64,000 nucleotides of DNA. Origin: a virus. A program made the position numbers and the translations under genes. The notes beneath the pieces were generated by a model. The model was not told where the DNA came from. It saw nothing but the letters and a program-made list of their open reading frames with translations, and did no database searches. Shown here piece by piece: positions 58,152-64,000 of this stretch. Positions within the stretch are counted from its first letter, which is position 1; each line of letters starts with the position of its first letter. The DNA lies in IMG/VR virus record IMGVR_UViG_3300042562_001138, positions 1 to 64,000 of that record, one strand, 5' to 3'.

Positions 58152-59444
58152 ATAGAAAAATATATAACTAAAAAAACACAAGTTTTTACGGAAAAAGATA
58201 AAACAGTTATTTTTATTCCAGAAGGCAGAATTGTATTAAATAAACCTTACAAAAATATAAATAGCAAGTTAGTTTTATCCTCTCAAGGTGAAAATGTTTT
58301 TAATGAGGATTTAAAAACCGATATTGAAACCGCTAAAGACATTACAAGTAACATTTTACCGGAACTAGAAAAAATTAAATTAGCCTCTAAATTTTGTGGT
58401 AAGGACGATTTACGCCCTATTATGAATAATGTATTTATCAGTAATGGTGATGTAGTGGCTACTGATGCTCATATATTAGTTAAGTATTCAAATTGTGCAA
58501 GCTTAATGGATTTTGACAGGCTTTTATTTAATTCAAATATAGTTGGTTTATTAGAGGGCGCAAAAGTGATTAAACAAGCCGATAAATTTATATACATTGA
58601 ACATAATGATTTTTATGTTATAAGTTTTACTGATAGTGGCAAATATCCTAATTACAATGCTGTAATTGTAAGGAATGATTTAATTAACAAAGCTGTTAAC
58701 ATACAAATTAATGAGGATTTTAAACAAGCTTTAAATTTAACTAATACAGTAACAAATTGCATAAATATTTATGATGATAAAGTAAAATATTACATTGAAC
58801 AGGAAGCGCAAATAAATGAGTTTGATATTAAACAAATTGATGTTAAATTAAACGACAATTTAACTGTTTTAATGATGCCAATTATGGGCGATACAAAAAC
58901 GCCAAACAATCAAGATATATCCCTAAATTGTAAAACGCTTAAAAAAATAGTAGATGCTTTTAAATTGAATAGTGTTAATATTAATATTGCTGATGCAAAT
59001 AAGCCTATGCTTATAACATTTGAACAAGAAAAAACAACAATTAAAAAACCAAAACCAAAAACCATGGAAAAACAAGAAACAAAAAGCGTAGATACTGATA
59101 TTTTATCAGCTTTAATGCAACAAATTAACGCCTTAACACAACAAGTAGCGGAATTAAAAAACCAACAAATTAGTGCCCCAAAAATAGATAGTGAACCTAT
59201 TAAAGAGAGTGCAAAAATTGAAGCTAAACAGCCTATTAATACTGAAAAGCCAATTATTAAAGTACAAAAGTATTCGGAAAAAAGCTTAATCGTATATGGT
59301 GATACTAAACTTATCAAAGCTGAACTAATGGAATTACACGCGCGTTTTAATCCATTCCTAAAATTAGATGAGGTTAAAACACCTGGCTGGATCGTATCGG
59401 TAAAGCATGAGGGAAAAATAAACCAAATTGTGCAAGCATTATAA
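58143..59444 (+). CDS. DnaN-like sliding clamp with extra C-terminal domain, 433 aa
   Basis: Residues about 80-300 resemble the beta sliding clamp: KFCGKDDLRPIMNNVFISNGDVVATDAHILVKYS matches the DnaN motif LRPxLxxVxxxxxxxVATDxHxL. Also visible are SGKYPNYNAVI (GxYPxYxxVIP) and a closing ITFEQEK strand. A Lys/Pro/Gln-rich linker (about 315-385) leads to a C-terminal domain (SEKSLIVYGDTKLIKAELMELHARFNPFLKLDEVKTPGWIVSV). Its GDTK...FNPxLK...GWI pattern recurs in phage and large-virus proteins. A phage clamp would help host or phage polymerase processivity. No polymerase is encoded in the window. Confidence 0.62.
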   Translation: MKNIEKYITKKTQVFTEKDKTVIFIPEGRIVLNKPYKNINSKLVLSSQGENVFNEDLKTDIETAKDITSNILPELEKIKLASKFCGKDDLRPIMNNVFISNGDVVATDAHILVKYSNCASLMDFDRLLFNSNIVGLLEGAKVIKQADKFIYIEHNDFYVISFTDSGKYPNYNAVIVRNDLINKAVNIQINEDFKQALNLTNTVTNCINIYDDKVKYYIEQEAQINEFDIKQIDVKLNDNLTVLMMPIMGDTKTPNNQDISLNCKTLKKIVDAFKLNSVNINIADANKPMLITFEQEKTTIKKPKPKTMEKQETKSVDTDILSALMQQINALTQQVAELKNQQISAPKIDSEPIKESAKIEAKQPINTEKPIIKVQKYSEKSLIVYGDTKLIKAELMELHARFNPFLKLDEVKTPGWIVSVKHEGKINQIVQAL

Positions 59445-59479
59445 TTTAAACAAGTATTAATATTTAAAAACAAATAGCC

Positions 59480-60016
59480 ATGCAAAAAGTAAACAGATTT
59501 AAGAAAAATATAGCTTTACAAGTTATACAAGAAAAGCAACGAATAAACAAACAAATGTTAAGTATTATTGAAGCAGTTAAAAGTGTTGAATACTCAAAAT
59601 ACATTACTCTAGTTGGTAAACAAATAGAGGTTAGAAACTCAATATTTATTTACAGTCAAAATGCTTATAAATATAATAGTGCATACGGTATAACGCATAA
59701 CCACACGCCTATTGACAATGAGGAAAGACCAATTACAAATTGTATTGAAGTTGACTACTACAATTACTGTATTTTAAACAACAACTTTAAAATTAATATT
59801 GGTAGTATTGAAGAGTATCACAAAAAAGGCGTACAGCATTTACTTATACCAAAGTTTAATTCAGGTGCCAATAAGGATTTATATACTAAATTGTGTATTG
59901 ATATTTTTAACGATGCTGCAAAAGATTTGCAAGCCTTTAGAGTTGAAAAACAAACTTTAGTTGACGATGCTTATATGATCCATTTTGGATTTTATGTTAA
60001 TCGAGCTTTTTATTAA
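59480..60016 (+). CDS. Hypothetical protein, 178 aa
   Basis: Basic N-terminus (MQKVNRFKKNIALQVIQEKQRINKQMLSIIEAVKSV), then Tyr/Asn-rich region. No family recognised. It lies 35 bases after the clamp-like gene and may be a replication accessory. One 9-mer is inside (59889) and one directly after the stop (60020). Confidence 0.62.
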   Translation: MQKVNRFKKNIALQVIQEKQRINKQMLSIIEAVKSVEYSKYITLVGKQIEVRNSIFIYSQNAYKYNSAYGITHNHTPIDNEERPITNCIEVDYYNYCILNNNFKINIGSIEEYHKKGVQHLLIPKFNSGANKDLYTKLCIDIFNDAAKDLQAFRVEKQTLVDDAYMIHFGFYVNRAFY

Positions 60017-60048
60017 ACAAATTGTGTAACATTTAAAATTTAAAAATC

Positions 60049-60498
60049 ATGAAAAAAATTATTGAAATAAGGGAGCAAGCTATGGAATTAATCGAATACG
60101 GTGATTCAAAAGAAAAGGCAGAAGGACGCGGAATGTTAAGAGTATTAAAGGAATGGCAGTCAATTTTAAAACCTGAATATACTAATCATAGCGTTTTTGA
60201 AACAAGTGGTGAATATATTGAAGAGGTTTCAGAATTTTCGCTTAAACTAAAAATAATCTTTAAATACTTACCATTTAGTACGGTTAAAGGGTATTACATT
60301 ACTACTTTTGGTGTAGATTTAAATTTTGAAGATATGTTTTATATTTCGGGTAAATTTAAAGGTGAGGATTGTTCTGCTTTTTTAAAACTGGGTAAATACT
60401 TATTAAACATAAATATGCACCCATACAATGAAATGGGAGGTTTTGATAGTGTAGCTTTTGAGGATCAATTTAAAAGATTAGTTAATCAAATTGTGTAA
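60049..60498 (+). CDS. Hypothetical protein, 149 aa
   Basis: Begins MKKIIEIREQAMELIEYGDSKEKAEGRGMLRVLKEWQSIL; the rest is beta-rich (FETSGEYIEEVSEFSLKLKIIFKYLPFSTVKGYYITTFGVDLNFEDMFYISGKFKG). Unknown. The AATTGTGTA motif lies about 20 bases before its ATG and again directly at its 3' end (60489). Confidence 0.62.
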   Translation: MKKIIEIREQAMELIEYGDSKEKAEGRGMLRVLKEWQSILKPEYTNHSVFETSGEYIEEVSEFSLKLKIIFKYLPFSTVKGYYITTFGVDLNFEDMFYISGKFKGEDCSAFLKLGKYLLNINMHPYNEMGGFDSVAFEDQFKRLVNQIV

Positions 60499-60514
60499 CT
60501 TTAATAAAAAAACT

Positions 60515-60685
60515 ATGGCAAATTTTGATACAAAACTACAAATAGCTTCCGTTTTAGCATCAGAGGACTACTTAAATGCTATTATTGAAGAAATGGAAAA
60601 TGTAAAAACAATAGGCGCAAAGCGACAATTTATTTACGAAATTACCTTATACGAATTAATTAAAAACTTTGTAAATCTTAACTAA
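60515..60685 (+). CDS. Hypothetical small protein, 56 aa
   Basis: MANFDTKLQIASVLASEDYLNAIIEEMENVKTIGAKRQFIYEITLYELIKNFVNLN, all-helical. Starts at ATG 60515; the in-frame TTG 24 bases upstream is part of AATTGTGTA. Unknown function. Confidence 0.55.
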   Translation: MANFDTKLQIASVLASEDYLNAIIEEMENVKTIGAKRQFIYEITLYELIKNFVNLN

Positions 60686-60687
60686 AC

Positions 60688-60870
60688 ATGATAACTGAAA
60701 ATAGATTATTTAATACAAAATTAATTTCAATCCAAAAGGATTATATTAAAGTAGTAAACTGTATTGTATCCTGTAAAACACGCATCCAGGAGCAAAATGC
60801 GGAAAAGCTAAAGGAATTTTTTAAGCGTAAACACATTGACAATCCTTTTTACTCACAATTTAAGTTTTAA
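60688..60870 (+). CDS. Hypothetical small protein, 60 aa
   Basis: MITENRLFNTKLISIQKDYIKVVNCIVSCKTRIQEQNAEKLKEFFKRKHIDNPFYSQFKF. Basic and helical. Two bases after the preceding stop, three before the next ATG. Confidence 0.55.
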   Translation: MITENRLFNTKLISIQKDYIKVVNCIVSCKTRIQEQNAEKLKEFFKRKHIDNPFYSQFKF

Positions 60871-60873
60871 GCT

Positions 60874-61047
60874 ATGGTTATATATGCAAGTATGGTAAAC
60901 ATACCACTAGAGGAATTAAAGCGCGTATATACGCCTTTAAATGCGGAATTAACAATAAAGGAAGTGCAGGTGCTTGCACAATTAGTAAAAATCAAAACAA
61001 ACAAACTATGGGAGCTAATAGAATCAAAAAAAATATCCTTTCAGTAA
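60874..61047 (+). CDS. Hypothetical small protein, 57 aa
   Basis: MVIYASMVNIPLEELKRVYTPLNAELTIKEVQVLAQLVKIKTNKLWELIESKKISFQ. Helical with a possible helix-turn-helix (LTIKEVQVLAQLVKIKTNKLWEL). The codons for Ala-Gln-Leu are the 9-mer TGCACAATT (60975). Confidence 0.5.
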   Translation: MVIYASMVNIPLEELKRVYTPLNAELTIKEVQVLAQLVKIKTNKLWELIESKKISFQ

Positions 61048-61103
61048 TTAAAACTATATACCTTTATGCTGTATTGGTTATAGTGTGGGTAAAGTGTAAA
61101 TAG
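61008..61103 (+). CDS. Tiny single-pass membrane peptide, 31 aa
   Basis: MGANRIKKNILSVIKTIYLYAVLVIVWVKCK, overlapping the previous gene by 40 bases in another frame. Basic N-terminus and one hydrophobic helix. The stop lies two bases before an AATTGTGTA motif. Plausible but weak. Confidence 0.35.
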   Translation: MGANRIKKNILSVIKTIYLYAVLVIVWVKCK

Positions 61104-61131
61104 CAAATTGTGTAACCTTAAAAAAATACTT

Positions 61132-61431
61132 GTGGAAACTTATCAGGAATACAAACAAAAGAAAAGCGAAATTGATGCTACGCTTCAAAAAATAGAAACA
61201 ATCCTACAATCTTTTCCTAAAACAGAATGGGGGCTGGTCCCGGATGAAGTTAGAAAATCAGATTTTTACATAAAAACTAAAAATGATTGGAATATATACT
61301 TTTCGCTTTTGCAATCTATTCATACAATCGGAATGAAAAAGTTTAAAAAGGAAATTCAAAAAGAAATACAGGACAAAAGAGATGTGGCAACAAAAAAATA
61401 TATGCTTGATAAATTAACGCCACACAATTAA
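61132..61431 (+). CDS. Hypothetical helical protein, 99 aa, GTG start
   Basis: Coiled-coil protein (VETYQEYKQKKSEIDATLQKIETILQSFPKTEWGLVPDEVRKS..., ending KKYMLDKLTPHN). There is no in-frame ATG in the leader. GTG at 61132 follows an A-rich leader with AATTGTGTA 18 bases before it and is preferred to the TTG within that motif. Its 3' end coincides with copy 1 of a 20-bp direct repeat. Confidence 0.58.
   Translation: METYQEYKQKKSEIDATLQKIETILQSFPKTEWGLVPDEVRKSDFYIKTKNDWNIYFSLLQSIHTIGMKKFKKEIQKEIQDKRDVATKKYMLDKLTPHN
61411..61430. repeat. 20-bp direct repeat, copy 1
   Basis: AAATTAACGCCACACAATTA, identical to 61784-61803. It covers the last codons of the preceding gene. The 3' part resembles the genome-wide 9-mer (CACACAATT instead of TRCACAATT). 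Confidence 0.9.
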
Positions 61432-61442
61432 AATTAAACAAA

Positions 61443-61784
61443 ATGAAAAATCACGAAGGTTTTATTAGAGGATACCATAGAAACAGTAAGGCTTGGTATG
61501 CAAAATACGTAAAGAAAAATAATATAGAAGTGGGATTCGGGATGTATAATTCTGATGGTGGAACTTCTGGAGAAATGGTTATGGAGTGGGTGGAATTAAA
61601 TGGGAGATTATGCGCAAGGCTTAAATGTTTTCAGGATGGGTGGTCTTCTTTATCATCTTTTACCGACTTAATTCAGAAAATGGGAGAAGTTGATAGCGAA
61701 TTAATACAAGAAGAAGATTTTTGTAAAATACTTAACGAATGTGGTTTTACTGACTTAACTGCATATACAAATATACGCTTTTAA
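61443..61784 (+). CDS. Hypothetical protein, 113 aa, in a repeat-bracketed module
   Basis: MKNHEGFIRGYHRNSKAWYAKYVKKNNIEVGFGMYNSDGGTSGEMVMEWVELNGRLCARLKCFQDGWSSL. Beta-rich, Gly/Trp-rich, less AT-biased than neighbours. No family recognised. It is bracketed by two perfect 20-bp repeats. Removing one repeat and the gene would leave both neighbours intact (the upstream stop would change from TAA to TAG), so it looks like a recent one-gene insertion. Confidence 0.65.
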   Translation: MKNHEGFIRGYHRNSKAWYAKYVKKNNIEVGFGMYNSDGGTSGEMVMEWVELNGRLCARLKCFQDGWSSLSSFTDLIQKMGEVDSELIQEEDFCKILNECGFTDLTAYTNIRF

Positions 61785-61803
61785 AATTAACGCCACACAA
61801 TTA
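61784..61803. repeat. 20-bp direct repeat, copy 2
   Basis: Identical to 61411-61430. It begins at the last base of the preceding stop codon and forms the leader of the next gene. Confidence 0.9.
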
Positions 61804-61807
61804 GAAA

Positions 61808-62029
61808 ATGGAAACTTACTTAGACTATCTATTGCAAAAAGAAAAACAAGAAAAAATATTAAGTAGGTTGAGAATAGAAAAAGAACAATACATTAACGCT
61901 CCTAAATACGTTCGTAATTCAAACGATTATCTTGCGTTTATGATAGAATACCAAAAGGTTTTTTTTAAGCTTGCACAATTAAAAAAAATAGCAAAGAAAA
62001 AGTTTAAGGAATACAATGAAGAAGATTAG
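61808..62029 (+). CDS. Hypothetical helical protein, 73 aa
   Basis: METYLDYLLQKEKQEKILSRLRIEKEQYINAPKYVRNSNDYLAFMIEYQKVFFKLAQLKKIAKKKFKEYNEED. Charged coiled coil. The 9-mer at 61972 encodes Leu-Ala-Gln-Leu. A terminator follows directly. Confidence 0.62.
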   Translation: METYLDYLLQKEKQEKILSRLRIEKEQYINAPKYVRNSNDYLAFMIEYQKVFFKLAQLKKIAKKKFKEYNEED

Positions 62030-62032
62030 AAA

Positions 62033-62063
62033 TGCGCCAGGGTAATACTTGGCGTTTTTTTTT
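62033..62063 (+). terminator. Intrinsic terminator
   Basis: CGCCA (62035-62039) pairs with TGGCG (62050-62054), loop of ten bases, then nine T. It closes the early small-gene cluster. Confidence 0.75.
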
Positions 62064-62138
62064 GTATTTATTTTCAAGTATGATTTGTTTATACGTTTTA
62101 TATGTTTATTTTTACTTAAACTTTTAAAATAATACGTT

Positions 62139-62270
62139 ATGAACAAAATTAAAAACACAACAATTTACCTTGATCCTGAAATCAAGAAAAAAGCAAAACA
62201 AAAAGCCAAAGAAATGTTGGGTAAAGAAAACCTAAGTGCATTTATTACTTACCTTATAAATAAAATATAA
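62139..62270 (+). CDS. Ribbon-helix-helix protein, 43 aa
   Basis: MNKIKNTTIYLDPEIKKKAKQKAKEMLGKENLSAFITYLINKI. The strand TTIYLDPE, helix KKKAKQKAKEM and second helix LSAFITYLINKI are a canonical ribbon-helix-helix (Arc/MetJ-type) DNA-binding fold. The stop overlaps the ATG of the next gene (TAATG), so the two genes are coupled, as in toxin-antitoxin or repressor pairs. Confidence 0.72.
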   Translation: MNKIKNTTIYLDPEIKKKAKQKAKEMLGKENLSAFITYLINKI

Positions 62271-62839
62271 TGGAAAAGAAACAATTTGAACAAATAGTAA
62301 AAGGTATTATAGAAGAATCTTTTATAACCTTAGTAAAATCAAAAAGATTAAAATTAAATAAAGTATTAACAATTATAAATTTACAGGAAATATACCTTAT
62401 AAATCATGATTACTTAGATATTGTCTGTAAACTTTACATAGACGATGCCGATTTTGAATCAGATAATGATTATAAAGAGGTGGTTGAAAAAAGAAATGAA
62501 TTGTTACAGAAAATATCTGAAAAAATAAAAATACCGAAAAGATTTAACCAATTAAGCGATAATGAAAAACAGGTAAAAGATGATTTAAATGAATCTTGTG
62601 AAAAAATAGTGAATTTATCTGACTTTTTAAAAGAAATTATAGATGACGCAAATAAATCGGATGCAAATAATTTTGTGTTTCATAAGTTTCTTGATAGATT
62701 AAATTTAGAAATTAAACTTGTTTTAACTATGAACTATGCTTACAATGATAATTTTTCTGAAAATTCATTATCGCATTTTAAAAATATAGCTCATAAAATC
62801 TTAGATTTACAAGAAGAAATAAACAAATTAACAGAATAA
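62270..62839 (+). CDS. Hypothetical protein coupled to RHH gene, 189 aa
   Basis: Lys/Asn/Glu-rich helical protein (KQFEQIVKGIIEESFITLVKSKRLKLNKVLTIINLQEIYLIN ... FLDRLNLEIKLVLTMNYAYND). No toxin or enzyme motif seen. It starts in the stop codon of the ribbon-helix-helix gene and ends before a strong terminator, so the pair forms a two-gene unit. Confidence 0.65.
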   Translation: MEKKQFEQIVKGIIEESFITLVKSKRLKLNKVLTIINLQEIYLINHDYLDIVCKLYIDDADFESDNDYKEVVEKRNELLQKISEKIKIPKRFNQLSDNEKQVKDDLNESCEKIVNLSDFLKEIIDDANKSDANNFVFHKFLDRLNLEIKLVLTMNYAYNDNFSENSLSHFKNIAHKILDLQEEINKLTE

Positions 62840-62849
62840 TATATCACAC

Positions 62850-62884
62850 AAAAAAAAAGGGAGGTTTTATCCTCCCTTTTAGCT
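62850..62884 (+). terminator. Intrinsic terminator
   Basis: AAAAGGGAGG (62855-62864) pairs perfectly with CCTCCCTTTT (62871-62880), loop TTTTAT. Confidence 0.85.
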
Positions 62885-62943
62885 TTTAAACAAACAAAAA
62901 AACAACCTCAAAATATATGGAAAAACACTATGAGCTTAAAAGA

Positions 62944-62979
62944 ATTGGGGGTAAATAACTTTAGTTAAACACCCCCAAT
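62944..62979. repeat. Hairpin ATTGGGGGT / ACCCCCAAT
   Basis: Perfect 9-bp inverted repeat (62944-62952 and 62971-62979) with an 18-base loop and no T-run. It lies upstream of the replication-initiator-like gene. Possible operator, attenuator or origin structure. The rest of the 274-bp gap 62840-63113 holds a terminator and a -7 box. Confidence 0.6.
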
Positions 62980-63078
62980 AATTAATCTACTTTGCGAATA
63001 GAGATTACAAATTTATAGCTTTTTTTTAAACCTACAAATTATTTAGGATAAAAATTTCATTAAAAGCAAATTATTTTT

Positions 63079-63086
63079 TATATTTG
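63079..63086 (+). promoter_or_regulatory. Candidate -7 promoter element
   Basis: TATATTTG matches TAnnTTTG, 28 bases before ATG 63114. No clear -33 TTG at 19-21 bases. Confidence 0.5.
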
Positions 63087-63113
63087 TAATCTAAAATTAA
63101 TCACTTTGCTTCA

Positions 63114-64000
63114 ATGAACAACACAAAACTAAAAATAAAAGTTTTCCCTGCACTGTACGAAGTCTTACTACAAAAAGACTTGGATACTGCATATCTTTTT
63201 TTTGGTGTTTGGAAAAAAGTTCATTCAACAATGTTTGATTATAAATCAGAACTGGGAGTAGCTAAAATGACTGCAATAATGGGTTGTAGTAATTCAACTA
63301 CTCGTAGGATGATTAAACAACTTTTCGCTTTAGGCTGGGTTACAGAAGAGTTAGGAAATGCAAATCACCTTAGATTTGTATCTAACAAAACGCTTCTTGC
63401 ACAATTTGGACTAAGCGAAAAACAAAGCGCATTTAATGTTCCTTATGTTGGAAAACAAACAAGGGATATTATGAGCCTATCCGTTTTAATCCTAAACCTT
63501 GCAAGGCAGGATTTCACAATTACCGAAAAACTAAATCGTAATATCGGCAAATTTCTAGCGAAAATTTATGCAGCAAACAAATCCGCTTGTGCGGATGCTG
63601 TACAAAATGAGCGTGGTATGAAACAGTTTTTCCTTAATTTTGACATCACTATCACAAGGGCAGGTATCGCCAAAGCTATTAACCGTTTATCTATAAGTTC
63701 AGGTCTAAACCTGTTGAATAGATTATCGAAAATGGGACTTGTTGAGTCCGATGTAAATAGAATTGCAAAGTTATCTGATAAGGCAAACGGACACTACAAA
63801 AACACCTATGATAAATCAGCTTACGTAAACAGTAAAGGCGAACTTTGGATGCAGTTACCTAATAAGGTTAAATTCAATGATATTCGCTCTGTTGATAGTT
63901 TACTAAGGGAATTATCTTCCGGCTTAAAAAAACAAGCTAATGTGTGTTTTAAATATAACGCTTCTTATCAAGAGAATATGTTAGAATTATTTGCTAACGT
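63114..64000 (+). CDS. Winged-helix replication-initiator-like protein, truncated by window end
   Basis: Reads MNNTKLKIKVFPALYEVLLQ and stays open for 295 codons to the window edge. Two segments look like winged helices: VAKMTAIMGCSNSTTRRMIKQLFALGWVTEEL (about residues 49-80) and ITRAGIAKAINRLSISSGLNLLNRLSKMGLVE (about 178-209). Repeated winged helices are typical of replication initiators and of phage replication regulators. Codon use is more even than in neighbouring early genes. It has its own -7 element. The 3' end is not in the window. Confidence 0.55.
   Translation, partial: MNNTKLKIKVFPALYEVLLQKDLDTAYLFFGVWKKVHSTMFDYKSELGVAKMTAIMGCSNSTTRRMIKQLFALGWVTEELGNANHLRFVSNKTLLAQFGLSEKQSAFNVPYVGKQTRDIMSLSVLILNLARQDFTITEKLNRNIGKFLAKIYAANKSACADAVQNERGMKQFFLNFDITITRAGIAKAINRLSISSGLNLLNRLSKMGLVESDVNRIAKLSDKANGHYKNTYDKSAYVNSKGELWMQLPNKVKFNDIRSVDSLLRELSSGLKKQANVCFKYNASYQENMLELFAN

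Noticed and set aside
58910-59485. Long minus-strand open frame (191 codons) opposite the clamp-like gene
   Set aside because: It is an antisense shadow of a well-supported gene; its predicted protein is a low-complexity Ser/Ile/Phe-rich product typical of reverse-strand reading of AT-rich coding DNA.
56722-61110. Gene starts giving proteins that begin Met-Cys-Asn (from TTG TGT AAC)
   Set aside because: These TTG codons belong to the AATTGTGTAAC motif in the leader; a normal ATG (or GTG at 61132) follows 24-27 bases downstream with an A-rich leader.
1104-63406. The 9-mer as a CRISPR repeat or a conventional promoter
   Set aside because: Copies are irregularly spaced, lie within coding sequence in all frames, and have no TAnnTTTG box at a constant distance; spacers of constant length are absent.

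Overview
The window is about 64 kb of an AT-rich double-stranded DNA tailed-phage genome. It contains a large terminase, portal, scaffold-like protein, capsid protein, connectors, tail proteins and a lysis cluster. The host is most likely a member of the Bacteroidota. Several intergenic regions carry the TTG-N18-21-TAnnTTTG promoter of that phylum, start codons follow A-rich leaders instead of Shine-Dalgarno sequences, and the connector/stabilisation protein set resembles podovirus-type phages of Bacteroidota (Crassvirales-like). That last affiliation is inference, because no marker search was run. I see no tRNA, rRNA, CRISPR array or insertion sequence, and no recognisable DNA polymerase or RNA polymerase.

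Layout. (1) 1-13.9 kb, plus strand: small accessory genes, a stand-alone DnaA domain IV protein, a small serine recombinase, and a short array that looks like captured integron gene cassettes (about 2.6-4.25 kb, including a cytosine methyltransferase). Then follows a replication and recombination block: primase-polymerase/helicase, SSB with an acidic DDDLPF tail, MazG-like protein, YqaJ-type exonuclease, single-strand annealing protein, PD-(D/E)XK nuclease, a second cytosine methyltransferase and an HNH-like protein. (2) 13.8-54.5 kb, minus strand: virion and lysis genes. In the direction of transcription these are a GroES-like candidate, a KilA-N protein, a DUF3310 protein, a FlbD-like repeat protein, TerL, portal, scaffold, capsid, tail/appendage proteins, three connector-type proteins, a 1584-aa stabilisation/tail protein, ejection-protein candidates including a 2725-aa polyvalent protein, a tail fibre, and finally the lysis genes (tiny lipoprotein, holin-like proteins, amidase, spanin-like protein). 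(3) 54.5-55.2 kb: a 765-bp non-coding control region with a 29-bp direct repeat, a G-rich patch and CGCGCG palindromes. (4) 55.2-64 kb, plus strand: many small, probably early genes, a sliding-clamp-like protein with an extra C-terminal domain, a ribbon-helix-helix protein, and a DNA-binding replication-initiator-like gene that runs off the window.

Two features stand out. First, the 9-mer AATTGTGYA (reverse complement TRCACAATT) occurs about 90 times, against roughly 2-3 expected from base composition. It lies both inside genes (in all three reading frames) and in leaders, and its preferred orientation flips once near 13.9 kb. Second, the phage carries integron-type cassettes without an integron integrase: the start of each of two cassettes is complementary to its own attC-like end, as expected for once-circular cassettes. 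In addition, several single-gene modules are bracketed by short perfect direct repeats, which suggests recent gene gain or loss through leader sequences.
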